From Comamonadaceae bacterium (GTDB lineage Bacteria > Pseudomonadota > Gammaproteobacteria > Burkholderiales > Burkholderiaceae_C), in contig CANCJD010000002.1 in the NCBI GenBank assembly GCA_947378275.1, forward strand, positions 1-41,839: a DNA stretch of 41,839 nucleotides. Direction: 5' to 3'. The position numbers and the translations under genes are program-made. How positions within the stretch are numbered: the stretch's first letter is position 1; each line of letters opens with the position of its first letter. Below the pieces are notes generated by a model that was given only the letters and a program-made list of their open reading frames with translations, was not told the origin of the DNA and searched no databases. Shown here piece by piece: positions 1 to 9,800 of the stretch.

Positions 1-23
1 AACAGGCTGGTGGATATCTGCAT
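1..23 (-). CDS. flgL: FlgL hook-filament junction protein, N-terminal fragment
   Basis: Only the first seven codons lie in the window. They read MQISTSL from an ATG at 21-23 on the minus strand, which matches the usual N-terminus of FlgL, the second hook-filament junction protein (typically MRIST...). It begins 16 bases after the flgK stop, the normal flgK-flgL order, so it is the next gene of the rod-hook operon. The rest lies beyond the left edge. The call rests on position and seven residues. Confidence 0.75.
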
Positions 24-39
24 GGTGGTGTCTTCGGGT

Positions 40-2826
40 TTAGCGGATTTGCAGCACGCTGTCGAACAGTTGGCTGGCGACTTGCAGGGCTTTGGCTGCG
101 GCCTGGTAGGCCTGCTGGTAGCGGATCAGGTCACCGGCTTCTTTGTCCAAGCTCACGCCGGCCACCTGGTCGCGTGAGGTGACAGCCTGGTCATGCACCA
201 CGGTCAGCGCGGTTTGCGAAATGGTCGCCTGGTGGGCAATATTGCCCATTTCATTGACGTGGTCGATGTAGGCGTTGGACAAGGTCTTGTTGCCGACCAC
301 CGCCTTGCTTTCCAGGGCGTTGAGGGCGAGCATGTTCTCGTTATTGCCCACGCCGTCCGAGTTGCCGTCCATGGTGAACTGGTCGCCTTGTTTAGGCGGC
401 GAGGTAAACGTGAGCTGCAGGCCCTGGTAGCTGATGCCCGGGTCCAGGTGGCTTGGATCAAGCACGCGGTCGGCCACCACGGTGTTGGTGAAGACGTCGG
501 TAATTTGGTAGTGGGTGTCCGACAAAAACTCCACTTTCATGGGGTTGGTACGCAGCGCCTGTTTGGCGTCGATGGGCTGGCCAGAATAGCTGGCCGACAC
601 GGTGGCAACCCCTGCGGAACCCGTGACCAAAACGACCAAGTCATCTTTGGTCTGACCGCTCATGAACGCGCCAGTGCGAAAACCCAGTTGCGCCAAATCG
701 GCCGGGCCGCCAGCGCTGCCAAAGCCGAGCTGAATGGGCTTGGTAACCGGCGCGCCATTGGCGTCGGTGAGTGGCTGGGTCAGGCTGATCTGGCCGCGGT
801 AGATTCCCCCGGCAATGCCCAGGCTGTTGGGCGAACCCGTGTTGACCAGGTTGGAGATGGTGATGTTCTCACCTTCGTGGCCTGCGGCGTTGGACAGCAC
901 GAACTGGCCACTGTCCGTCAGGGTGGCCACTACATTGCTGGTGGGCGCTGCGTTGATGGCAGCGACCAGGTCTTGGGGTGTACCCAAACCGGCGGTGTTG
1001 ATGCTGACGCCATTGAGCACCAAGGACGAGGTCGTGAGGTTGAGCTGCCTGGCGTCAATCCGAATGTCGTTGAACGCGCTGGCGCTCACACCGGTCTGCG
1101 TGCTGACCTTGACGCCGGGTGTCGTTTCGGCATTGTTGATCCAGTAGGCGACCGCCGCTGCGTCTGCAACCGGCCCGGCCAGCGCAGGCAGGGCAACGCC
1201 GTCGAGCGTGAGCGCATTGGCCGCAATCCCGTTGGACAAATCCTGCACGCGGCCACTTTGCAGCTGGGCGGCAAAAGGCTTGGTACCGGAAATCTGGTCC
1301 TTGCTGTTGTAGATGGGCTGGAGCTGGACGCTGGCTTGGGCGCCGTAAAACACCTGCATGCCTTTGTAGCCGTTGTTGGCCCCGTTGAGGTAAGCGTCGC
1401 TGTAGCTGGCGCCTGCCGCAAAGCCGTTGTCCTGGGTCATGACGCTTCCGAGCAGCGCGCTGTCATTGGCCATGGACTGACCGATGAGCTGGCGTCCGTC
1501 GCGCGTCAACACCTGCAGCTGTTGTCCCGGCTGCAGGCTGTCGAGGTAGATGCTTACATCTTGCATGCCGCTGGGAATGACTGCCACAGCCGTGGCAGGA
1601 ATGCTGCGCGAGACGGTCACCGTTTTGGCTGCACTGGGGTTGTCGTTGTTGACCAGTGCGCTGGTCAAGCTTGGGGGGGACGCGCCTGGAACAGAAGCCG
1701 GGTCGGTGTAGGCCAGGGTCGCGTTGGTGCTGCTGGTGTTGTTGGAGCCTTGGGTGACCCGAAACTGCGCGGCGGCAGACACCAGCAGGGGATCGTCAAA
1801 AGCCACCGTCATGCCGGCGGCGGCATAGCTTGCAGTCGGGTCAATCTTGAACAGGGCCTGCCCGGGGTTTCCGTAAGCGTCCACGCCTTGTTCATGGATG
1901 GTGTTGGTCTGGTCTACAAAGGTTTTGGCCAGGTTGTCCAGCGCGCTTTGGGAGTTGCCCAGCACCTGCGCACGAAAGGCCATCAGGCCCGACAAGGTGC
2001 CGCTGGTAATGCCTGCCAAGGGCGTGGCTTTGCCATAGGGGTCCAGCATCAGGGCCGCTTTTTCAGAGGATGCAGCGTTGTAATTGGCACCGATGGGGGT
2101 GACCGTCGTGGCACTGACCACCACGTCTTGGTTGACCGTGGGCCCCAGGCTCACGGTGACTTGGCCGTTGGTGCTAAAGCGCGTGTTGACATGCGCAAAA
2201 GTGGACAAGTCCTTGAGCAACAAGTCGCGCTGGTCCAGCAGGTCGGGCGGTTGGGCCGCCTCCGTCAATTGCTTGGTGAGCTGGCCGTTGACCACGCCGA
2301 GCTGTTTGGTCAGCGTGTTCACCTGCGAGACGGCGTTGTCGATCGCGCTTTGGGTTTCGTTCTCGATCAAACTGAGCTGCTGGGACAATTGCCCAAACCG
2401 TTGCGCCACGCCTTGGGCGTCACGCACAAAGCTGCTGCGCAGCACGGTGGACGAGGTGTCGGCCGACAGCGCGCGTGCCGAGGTAAAAAATTGGTCCAAG
2501 GCCGTGTTCAGGCCCATGGTTTGGCCGCCCATCACATCGACCACGCGGTTGGCATAGTTGACCATGGGTCCTTGGGCGGACACGTCGCTGTTGGTGTTGC
2601 GCAGGTTGGATTCGACAAATGCGTCGTACTGCCGTTTGACGCTGTTGACCACGACGCCCGAGCCCAAAAACAGGCCGCCCGACTTGGTAACGGGCAGGGC
2701 TGCTAGCGATACGTCCTGGCGCGAATAGCCGTCGGTGGCGACGTTGGCGATGTTGTTGCTGACGGTGGACAGCGCGTTTTGGTAGGCCGATACCGCGTTG
2801 CCTGCAATGCCTGCGATGTCGCTCAT
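40..2826 (-). CDS. flgK: FlgK hook-filament junction protein (HAP1), enlarged
   Basis: FlgK caps the hook and joins it to the filament outside the cell after type III export. The N-terminus carries the rod/hook-family helix with SNNIANVATDGYSRQ near residues 23-37, and the C-terminus has the matching helix (LIRYQQAYQAAAKALQVASQLFDSVL), both typical of FlgK. At 928 residues it is far longer than the roughly 550 of enterobacterial FlgK; the extra length is in the exposed middle, which includes a flagellin-IN-like stretch (ATLTDSGQFVLSNAAGHEG). Its ATG overlaps the flgJ stop by four bases (ATGA), implying translational coupling. The central region is rich in Ala, Thr, Ser, Asn and Gly, as in surface-exposed axial proteins. 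Identity is secure. Confidence 0.95.
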   Translation of the reverse strand: MSDIAGIAGNAVSAYQNALSTVSNNIANVATDGYSRQDVSLAALPVTKSGGLFLGSGVVVNSVKRQYDAFVESNLRNTNSDVSAQGPMVNYANRVVDVMGGQTMGLNTALDQFFTSARALSADTSSTVLRSSFVRDAQGVAQRFGQLSQQLSLIENETQSAIDNAVSQVNTLTKQLGVVNGQLTKQLTEAAQPPDLLDQRDLLLKDLSTFAHVNTRFSTNGQVTVSLGPTVNQDVVVSATTVTPIGANYNAASSEKAALMLDPYGKATPLAGITSGTLSGLMAFRAQVLGNSQSALDNLAKTFVDQTNTIHEQGVDAYGNPGQALFKIDPTASYAAAGMTVAFDDPLLVSAAAQFRVTQGSNNTSSTNATLAYTDPASVPGASPPSLTSALVNNDNPSAAKTVTVSRSIPATAVAVIPSGMQDVSIYLDSLQPGQQLQVLTRDGRQLIGQSMANDSALLGSVMTQDNGFAAGASYSDAYLNGANNGYKGMQVFYGAQASVQLQPIYNSKDQISGTKPFAAQLQSGRVQDLSNGIAANALTLDGVALPALAGPVADAAAVAYWINNAETTPGVKVSTQTGVSASAFNDIRIDARQLNLTTSSLVLNGVSINTAGLGTPQDLVAAINAAPTSNVVATLTDSGQFVLSNAAGHEGENITISNLVNTGSPNSLGIAGGIYRGQISLTQPLTDANGAPVTKPIQLGFGSAGGPADLAQLGFRTGAFMSGQTKDDLVVLVTGSAGVATVSASYSGQPIDAKQALRTNPMKVEFLSDTHYQITDVFTNTVVADRVLDPSHLDPGISYQGLQLTFTSPPKQGDQFTMDGNSDGVGNNENMLALNALESKAVVGNKTLSNAYIDHVNEMGNIAHQATISQTALTVVHDQAVTSRDQVAGVSLDKEAGDLIRYQQAYQAAAKALQVASQLFDSVLQIR

Positions 2827-3362
2827 GGCGTGTCTCCGTCAGGCGCTTGGCTGCTGGCTTGTGTGGGCCCAAAGCGCTGCGTCAGTGGTATGGGGCCACC
2901 CACGCGCGGCAAGGGGGCCAATACGGGTGGCGCTGCGTTCAGGGACATGGCCTTGGCCGGTTCGGCCTGCAAGGACATGCCTTTGTTGTTGCGGGCTTCG
3001 AGCATGGCCGCCGTGCTGGGCTGGGCCGCAGTCGTGTCGGGCATGTGCTTGACCAGCATGTCGGCCAGTCCCAGCGCATTGCGCTTGGCCATGGACACGG
3101 ACACCTCTTTGTCAAACATGCCTTCAAACGTGTCTTTGGCGGACGATTCGACCAAGTCGGCCTTGGGCGTGGCGTCGCGCATGGTCTTCATCATCATCTG
3201 CAGGAACATGGCCTCAAACTGCTGCGCGGTTTCGCGGGTGGCAGCCTTGGCGTCGGTGCGGGCCTGGCCCTTGAGGGCGCCCAAGCCGCCGAAGTCGAGG
3301 TAGGAGCCGGTAACGCCCGTGCTGGCAGGGGCGGGGGGCAGGGCGCTGGGGTTCGTTTCCAT
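2823..3362 (-). CDS. flgJ: FlgJ rod-cap protein, single domain without muramidase
   Basis: FlgJ caps the growing rod in the periplasm. Residues about 40-110 carry the rod-binding domain (ETAQQFEAMFLQMMMKTMRDA, then MFDKEVSVSMAKRNALGLADMLV). The protein stops at 179 residues, whereas the two-domain FlgJ of enterobacteria is about 316 residues and carries a C-terminal glucosaminidase that cuts peptidoglycan. Here the tail (residues 115-179) is low-complexity Ala/Pro and the stop overlaps the flgK start by four bases, so no hydrolase remnant is hidden downstream. The missing activity may come from the transglycosylase-like gene at 11898-13088. The start lies 11 bases after the flgI stop in the same operon. 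Confidence 0.93.
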   Translation of the reverse strand: METNPSALPPAPASTGVTGSYLDFGGLGALKGQARTDAKAATRETAQQFEAMFLQMMMKTMRDATPKADLVESSAKDTFEGMFDKEVSVSMAKRNALGLADMLVKHMPDTTAAQPSTAAMLEARNNKGMSLQAEPAKAMSLNAAPPVLAPLPRVGGPIPLTQRFGPTQASSQAPDGDTP

Positions 3363-3373
3363 GGCGATGGGCT

Positions 3374-4510
3374 TTAAATCACCAGCAGCTCGGCGCGCAG
3401 GCTGCCAGAACTTTTGAGCGCTTCCAAAATCGCGATCAGGGCCGACGGCGTGGCGCCCACTTGGTTGACGGCGTCCACGATCTGGCGCAGGTCGACACCG
3501 GGCTGGAACAGGAACATGGGTTTGTTGGGCTCGGACACTTTGACGTCGGCGTTCTGAACTTCTTTGGTCGTTCCGTTGGACAACATGCCTGGCTGCGATA
3601 CATCGTTGGTCATGGCCACCGAGACACTGATGGTGCCGTGGCTTACGGCGGCGGCGAGCACCCGTACATTGCGGCTGATCACCACCGTGCCGGTGCGGGC
3701 GTTGACCACAATGCGTGCCGGTGGTTCGCCGGGCTGCACATCGATGTTTTCGATCATGCTCATGAACGACACCCGCTGGCTGCTGTCCATGGGCGCGCGC
3801 ACTACGATGGACACGCTGTCCAAGGCGCTGGCCACGTCACCGCCAAACTTGGTGTTGATGGCTTGGATGATGCTTGACGCGGTGGTGAAGTCGCCGTCGC
3901 GCAGGTTCAAAAGTACGTTGTCGGCTTTGTCAAACGAGTTATCTACCGCTTTTTCGACGGTGGCGCCGCCCGGAATACGGGCCGAGGTTGTCACGCCGGT
4001 GGACACTTTGGAGCCTGCAGCGCCAACATCAATGCCGGTGGCCGTGAGTGAGCCTTGGGCGAGCGCATAGATTTGTCCGTCCACACCACGCAGGCTGGTC
4101 AGCAGCAAACTGCCGCCGCGCAAATTGGTGGCTTTGCCAATGGCGGAGACATTGATGTCAATGCGCTGGCCGGGCTTGGACATGCCCGGCAGGTCGGCGG
4201 TGATCATCACCGCGGCCACGTTTTTGAGGTCAATCTTGCCGCCGCTGGTGGCCGCTTCATAGTCGCTCAAGGGGTTTTCTTGGTTCACGCCCATGCGGTT
4301 GAGCAGGGTTTTCATGCTCTGGGTGGTGAACGACAGGTCAGAGCCGTCACCCGTGCCTTGCAAACCAACGACCAGGCCGTAGCCGATGAGCTGGTTGCCG
4401 CGCATGGCGGCCATGGTGGTCAGGTCTTTGATGCGGTCGGCATGCGCCAGCGAGAACGGCAACACCCACAGCAAGACCGCCAAGGGCAGGGAGTGGAGGA
4501 GTTTTCGCAT
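3374..4510 (-). CDS. flgI: FlgI flagellar P-ring protein
   Basis: FlgI builds the P-ring that lets the rod pass the peptidoglycan layer. The chosen ATG at 4510 gives a Sec signal peptide (MRKLLHSLPLAVLLWVLPF, cleavage after AHA, mature start DRIKDL). The mature protein shows the family features: LTTMAAMRGNQLIGYGLVVG, GTGDGSDLSFTTQSM, and the C-terminal LIAILEALKSSGSLRAELLVI. A longer frame starting at 4570 would run into flgH and place extra residues ahead of the signal peptide, so it was not used. It follows flgH by 20 bases. Length (378 residues) is normal. FlgA, encoded at 13220-14032, is its assembly chaperone. Confidence 0.96.
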   Translation of the reverse strand: MRKLLHSLPLAVLLWVLPFSLAHADRIKDLTTMAAMRGNQLIGYGLVVGLQGTGDGSDLSFTTQSMKTLLNRMGVNQENPLSDYEAATSGGKIDLKNVAAVMITADLPGMSKPGQRIDINVSAIGKATNLRGGSLLLTSLRGVDGQIYALAQGSLTATGIDVGAAGSKVSTGVTTSARIPGGATVEKAVDNSFDKADNVLLNLRDGDFTTASSIIQAINTKFGGDVASALDSVSIVVRAPMDSSQRVSFMSMIENIDVQPGEPPARIVVNARTGTVVISRNVRVLAAAVSHGTISVSVAMTNDVSQPGMLSNGTTKEVQNADVKVSEPNKPMFLFQPGVDLRQIVDAVNQVGATPSALIAILEALKSSGSLRAELLVI

Positions 4511-4530
4511 GGTGGTGGAGCTTTCAGCCT

Positions 4531-5187
4531 TTAGAAAGGCCAGAGTTTCAACAGGCCGCTGGTGGCCCAACCGGCGCGGCTGGCCGCAGCCATATCGCCT
4601 GTGCCGCGGTAGGTGATTTGTGCATTGGCCAAACGGCGCGATGCAACGGTGTTGTTGGGTGCAATATCGTCGGGGCGCACGACGCCGGCGACCTGGATGA
4701 TCTCGGCGCCTTCGGTGAGTGCGAGTTGCTTTTCGCCACGCAGCACCAGGTTGCCATTGCTCATGACGTCAATTACCGACACGGCGACCGAGCCCTTGAG
4801 CGTGGCGGTCTGGTCGGCGGTGCCGCTGCCTTCGTTCTTGATGGAGCCGCCCAAGAGGTTGGCACCCGAGAGCAATCCGCCACCCATGCCCGAAGGCACG
4901 ACGTCGTTGCTGGAAGTGCGCTTGACCACGCCGCTTTGGGTGCGACCGGCTTGCGTTGACTCGTCCAGGATCACGGTGATCACGTCACCCACCTGAAAGG
5001 CGCGGCCCCGGCCAAAAAAAGCTTCGCTCTGTGAACCGTTGTAAATCGCACCGGTGGCCATTTGGGGCTGGGCAAGCGCTACCGGGTACACCGGACGAAA
5101 ACCTTCGGAGTGCGCCAGCGGCTCGCGCGGCAAGACCGAGCATGCGCTCAAGGCGAGGGCGGTCAGGGCGAGCAAAACATGTTTCAT
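4531..5187 (-). CDS. flgH: FlgH flagellar L-ring lipoprotein
   Basis: FlgH forms the outer-membrane L-ring around the rod. From the ATG at 5187 the protein begins MKHVLLALTALALSAC, a lipoprotein signal with lipobox LSAC and acylated Cys16, followed by SVLPREPLAHSEGFRPV. Later landmarks are FFGRGRAFQVGDVITVILDE and the C-terminal NAQITYRGTGDMAAASRAG typical of FlgH. A TTG four codons upstream (5199) is possible but abuts the flgG stop and adds nothing to the signal peptide. Length 218 residues is normal. Confidence 0.95.
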   Translation of the reverse strand: MKHVLLALTALALSACSVLPREPLAHSEGFRPVYPVALAQPQMATGAIYNGSQSEAFFGRGRAFQVGDVITVILDESTQAGRTQSGVVKRTSSNDVVPSGMGGGLLSGANLLGGSIKNEGSGTADQTATLKGSVAVSVIDVMSNGNLVLRGEKQLALTEGAEIIQVAGVVRPDDIAPNNTVASRRLANAQITYRGTGDMAAASRAGWATSGLLKLWPF

Positions 5188-5199
5188 GGGGTTGGCCAA

Positions 5200-5985
5200 T
5201 TACATGTTCTGGTTGATGTATTTCAGCATGCCGTCCACCGCAGAGATCGCCTTGGAGTTGATCTCGTAAGCGCGCTGGGTTTCGATCATGTTGACCATTT
5301 CTTCCACCACGTTGACGTTGGATGCTTCCAGCGTGCCCTGCATCAAGGTGCCTGCGCCTGCGGTGCCTGGTGGCACCACTTGCGGCACGCCGCTGGCGGG
5401 GGTTTGCAGCATCATGTTTTGACCGGCGGCTTGTAGACCGGCGGGGTTCATGAAGCGGGCGATCAACACTTGTCCGAGAACCTGCTGGCCTGCGCCACCT
5501 TGCAATTCCACGGACACAGTGCCGTCGCGGCCGACCGTAACGCTGGCGGCCGTGGGTGGAATGGTGATGGCTGGCTGCAGCGGCGCGCCGTTGGAGGTGA
5601 CCAGTTGTCCGGTTGCCGACACCTTGAAGTTGCCGTCGCGCGTGTAGGCAGTGGTGCCGTCGGCCTGGGTGATCTGGAAGTGTCCGTCACCCGCAATCGC
5701 CAAATCCAGCGGATTTTGGCTGTTGATCATATTGCCCTGCACGTTGAGCTTTTCGGTGGCGACCACGCGCACACCGGTGCCCAGCATCAAGCCGGTGGGC
5801 GCTTGTGTGGTGGCGCCGGTTTGGCCGCCGGCCTGGCGCACGTTTTGGTACAGCAAGTCTTCAAAAACCGCGCGATCGCGCTTAAAGCCCGTGGTGTTCA
5901 CGTTGGCCAAGTTATTGGAAATCACATTCATGCGCGTCTGCTGCGCGTCGAGGCCTGTTTTGGCCACCCACATTGATGCGTCCAT
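5200..5985 (-). CDS. flgG: FlgG distal rod protein
   Basis: FlgG forms the distal rod spanning the periplasm and is exported by the flagellar type III system without a signal peptide. The N-terminus has MWVAKTGLDAQQTRMNVISN then NLANVNTTGFKRDRAVFEDL, the rod-family signature with FlgG-type wording, and the C-terminus ends in NVVEEMVNMIETQRAYEINS and SAVDGMLKYINQNM. Length 261 residues is the family norm. It lies between flgF and flgH in the canonical order; a 62-base gap separates it from flgF and contains a small AT-rich inverted repeat. Confidence 0.97.
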   Translation of the reverse strand: MDASMWVAKTGLDAQQTRMNVISNNLANVNTTGFKRDRAVFEDLLYQNVRQAGGQTGATTQAPTGLMLGTGVRVVATEKLNVQGNMINSQNPLDLAIAGDGHFQITQADGTTAYTRDGNFKVSATGQLVTSNGAPLQPAITIPPTAASVTVGRDGTVSVELQGGAGQQVLGQVLIARFMNPAGLQAAGQNMMLQTPASGVPQVVPPGTAGAGTLMQGTLEASNVNVVEEMVNMIETQRAYEINSKAISAVDGMLKYINQNM

Positions 5986-6011
5986 TGACTGCTCCAGGGA
6001 TTGTTAAGTTA

Positions 6012-6025
6012 TAGGGCTATAAGCA
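6012..6025. repeat. AT-rich inverted repeat between flgF and flgG
   Basis: TTATAG and CTATAA flank a GG dinucleotide, giving a six-base-pair stem in an otherwise GC-rich operon. It sits in the 62-base flgF-flgG gap. There is no U-run, so it is not a classical terminator. It could be an mRNA-stability hairpin or a remnant of a dispersed intergenic repeat; I cannot tell which. Confidence 0.4.
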
Positions 6026-6047
6026 AGGCGCGTGCCTAGAAAAACCG

Positions 6048-6812
6048 TCAGCTGGCTTTCATCATGGTTGCACCAGATTCGTCACAAGTCTTGCTTTCTT
6101 TAATCAGGTTGACTTGCTGCTCAAACGAGCGGCTCTGGTCCATGAGCTTGACCATGATGGACAGGGCGTTGACGTTGCTGCCCTCTAGCGCACCGGGCGT
6201 CAGGTTGGGTGGCACCGGGCCAGGGGTGATGTCAGTGCCCGGATCGGTTCCGGAGACGGCGAACAGGCCGTCCTCACGGCGCTGCAAGGGTGTGGTGCTG
6301 GCGTCACGCAGCAGCAATGCGCCAATCTGCAATGGGGGCGTGTTCGCAGGCTGGGCCGGGTCGCTGCCAAACACCGTGCCGTCCGAGCGAATAGTGACCC
6401 GCACGCCCGGTGGGATGGTGATGGCGCCGCCGTTTTGACCGCGCACGAGAATTCCTGCGCCGTTTTCAAGCACGCCGCTGGCGTTGATCCGCAGGTCGCC
6501 GCGCCGGGTGAATGCCAGTGCGCCGTCGCCCGCCGTTACGCCCATGACGGTGCTGCCACTCAAGGCCACGTCCAGGTCGTTGCCAGTGGCCACCACCGGG
6601 CCGGCCTTCATGCTGATGTAATCCTCGGCAAATGTCTGCGGCTGAAAGCGGCTTTTCATACCGGGACCGTCCACCGCCACGGTGCGCATGGCGGCTTCAA
6701 AACTGCGCTTGAAGCCCGTGGTGGTGACGTTGGCGAGCTCATTGACGGACATTTGCCGGCCAATGGTGTGCTCGCTCATCGCCACTGAGGCGTTAAAGGC
6801 CATCCGATCCAT
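6048..6812 (-). CDS. flgF: FlgF proximal rod protein
   Basis: FlgF is a rod component exported by the flagellar apparatus. The N-terminal motif reads MSVNELANVTTTGFKRSFEA, a FlgF-type version of the rod signature, and the C-terminus contains GSNVNALSIMVKLMDQSRSF followed by a variable tail. The middle has ALAFTRRGDLRINASGVLEN, shared by FlgF and FlgG. Length 254 residues is normal. It lies 32 bases downstream of the flgE stop. The C-terminal tail (SKTCDESGATMMKAS) has a Cys, uncommon in axial proteins, but the call is firm from order and family motifs. Confidence 0.94.
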   Translation of the reverse strand: MDRMAFNASVAMSEHTIGRQMSVNELANVTTTGFKRSFEAAMRTVAVDGPGMKSRFQPQTFAEDYISMKAGPVVATGNDLDVALSGSTVMGVTAGDGALAFTRRGDLRINASGVLENGAGILVRGQNGGAITIPPGVRVTIRSDGTVFGSDPAQPANTPPLQIGALLLRDASTTPLQRREDGLFAVSGTDPGTDITPGPVPPNLTPGALEGSNVNALSIMVKLMDQSRSFEQQVNLIKESKTCDESGATMMKAS

Positions 6813-6844
6813 GGTGCTCGCTCCTTAAGGGGGTGTCAGTTGGC

Positions 6845-9800
6845 TTATGAGCGCAGGTTGATGATGGCCGAGGTCATCGTCGAACTGGTTTCAATCGCCT
6901 TGGCATTGGCCTGGAAGTTACGCTGGGCGGTGATCAAGTCCACCAGCTCTTGCGTCAAGTCCACGTTGGCACGTTCTGTTGCACCGGCACGCAAGGTACC
7001 GAAACCGGCAGAACCTGCGTTACCCAGTGTGGCCTTGCCCGAGGCAGCCGAAGCCAAGAAGGTGGAGTCACCCATCTGGCGCAAGCCCACGGGACTGGAG
7101 AAGTTGGCGAGCAAAATTTTGGCCAGCGACTTTTGCGTGCCGTTGGAGAACGAGGCGCTGACCAATCCATCATTGCCAATCGTCACACCCACCAGGTCAC
7201 CTTCCGGTGCGCCGTCTTGCGACTGCGACAACACGGCAAAGGGCGATGTGTACTGGGTAGACGCGGAGTAGTTGACGTTGATCGTCAACACACCCTTACC
7301 ACCTGCAAGGTAGACGGGCTCCAATTGCGTGCCTTGCACTGGCGAGACCAATTTACCCGCCGTGCTAAAGGTCAACTCGCCTTTGGTCAGGTAAACCGGT
7401 GACCAGGTGGGCAGGTTCACAAAACCGTCGCCACTCGTTGTCTCATTGCCTTGGCCGTCGATGTATTTGGGCTGGGATACGCCAGAGACGGAATCAGCGT
7501 GTTGCGTGGGCTTGATCCAAGTGGAGTCGGTGCCGCGTGCAGCTTCCACCTGGTCCATACCCCAGTCTGCGCTGCCCGAAATTTTGATGAAGGAGTTGGA
7601 CCCTGTGGTGCCGCTGGTGAAGGTGAAGCGCTTGTTCACGTCATCGTAGGCGACTTTCACACCGTTGACGGTGAGGGGTTGGCCGGTCGGACTGTTGGCG
7701 CCCATGGCGTTGATGCCTTTTTGCAGCTCGGCCTTGAAGGTGTCGAGCGAATAGTCGGGCCGGGGTGGAATCACCACCGTGGCCTTGACGCCGTCGACCG
7801 TCACCACAAAGGAGTTGTTGGTGTTGTCCACCGCAAAGTTGCTGGAGATGTTTTTCAGCGGGGTGGTGCCCACGGCGGTTGCCGGGGTGGACGCAATACC
7901 ACGCAGTGCCACGGCCGAGGTGGTGACCAGGTTGACGGGGGCATCGGTGGCACTGCCGTTGGCGGTAAAGCCAAAGACTTGTTCACCCACGGAGTTCGAC
8001 GCTACGCCCGTGATCGCGATGCTGGACTTGTCGCCGGTGGTACCTGACTGCAGAGTGAACATCTTGTTCACCGAGTCGTAGGTCATTTGCATGCCGTAGC
8101 GCTGCTCGGTGGGCAGGCGAATGGCCAGGCCGTTGGGAATGACCTTGGCGTCATAGTGGCCCGTGGTGGAATCCAGCACGGTCGGTGTGGGAGTCAGCTG
8201 GAACAGGTCGTTCTTGAGAACGGTGTTGGGCGTGCTGAGTTTGATCGTTTGGAGTCCGTCCGTAAATTTGAAGCTCGAGGTGCTGTAGTCGTAGCTGACT
8301 TTGATAGTGTTGGTCGTTTTTGGTGTGGTTGCCGCGTCAATCGGGTTGCTGTCGAGTTGCGCTTGCATAGCTGCAACCATCTGTTCCGTGGTTACTTGCT
8401 TAGGGTTCGCAGGTAGGCCATCTTGTCCCGGTACCAGGTTAATTTGAATAGGGTGTTCCGTGGTGGTCACCGTGGTTGTTCCGGTGGTGGTGTTCAGCCG
8501 GCTGCTGGTTACCTGCAGAGTGCGGCTGTTGGGGTCGGTGAGGTCAAAGTAGGACTCATCGCCAAACTTTTTGTTCAGTTGGTTGGTTACTTCCGCGGCC
8601 ATTTCAGCCCCGTTGATCTTCGAGTCGGCGCCGACCAAATAGCTCAGGTCGACGTTCACGGGGTTGCCGCTGCCGTCGATGTCGACCTTGAACATGGTTT
8701 GCAGGTCTGTCGTGAGCTTGTCGTAATAGGTCACAGCACCCGCTGCGGCCGTTGCCGCTGCCAACTGAACAGCGCTCGGTGACGTGCCGAGCGCGGCAAT
8801 CGCATTGGCCGTGGCCAGCACGTTGGCGGTTGCTGCTTTGGTGGCGTCGGCGATTTGGGCGTCCGTGGGCGTTCCGGTCAGGGCGGCAACGGCGGTGGTG
8901 ATGGCTGCGCTTAGACCTGTCACGGTGCTTGGGTCTGCCATTGCCGCTGCAATGTCCGAATCGCTAGGATAGGTTTTGGCCATCACTGCGGTGGTGGCCG
9001 CGGCAGTAGCAGCGGCAGTGATTGCGGCCTGGGTTCCAACCTGGGGTGTGATGGCCAATGCCGCTGTCACCGCTGCGGTAACCCCGGCTGCGACAGCCTG
9101 CGTGTTTGCGGTGTCATTCATGGTTTTGAAGTTGACACCATTGCTGAAGTCGTACGCCGTAACTGCCGTTCCCTTGATCCCTGCGGGGATGGAATTGCGC
9201 TTGTCGGTCAGGTCATTGAGTGAAAAGAGTTCCGTCTTGGCCGTGGTCAATTCGTCTTTGACCTGGCTGTAGGGCGCGAGCTGACCGTACTGGTTGACAT
9301 AGAGCTTGGAGCCATTGGAGTCCGTGGCTTGTTGCAAGGATGCGTTCACCGCGTCTTCACCCACAAACACGTGCGTTTGCCAGGTGTTGGTAGGGCTGGT
9401 CGAGTCGGCGTTTTTGGTCTTGGTGTAGTACACCGTGGCCAAGTAGCCGTTGCCGCCGGCGTCGTACACGGTAAAGGCGGTGCTCTTGTTGTAGGTAGCA
9501 GGGTTGGTGCGGTTGAAGGCGGCGGTGATCACGCTGGCGTCGGCCGGAAAGTTCAGGCCCAGTGACACTTGCGAGGTTTGCTTGGCTTCGCCCGTGGTTT
9601 TTTGCGGGATGGTCAAGACCACACGGTCGTTCACGTTGGCGCTGCCGGTCGAGTCCACCGTCGCTGCCATCAAGCGCTGGCCCGCCGAGTTGACCACGTT
9701 GTACTGCTCGTTGAGCAAGAACGAGCCGTTGCGGGTGTAGGTTTCTTGCAGGCCATCGGCCGAGCGCATGGGGAAGAAACCGTCACCGGTAACCGCCAAG

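Noticed and set aside
193-2706. An 837-codon open frame on the plus strand opposite flgK
   Set aside because: It is a GC-rich shadow of flgK; its translation is Val/Gly/His/Arg-rich without domains, while the minus strand has a clear flagellar protein.
2823-3362. FlgJ as a truncated pseudogene
   Set aside because: The stop is coupled by overlap to flgK, there is no muramidase remnant, and single-domain FlgJ proteins are known; it looks like a functional short form.
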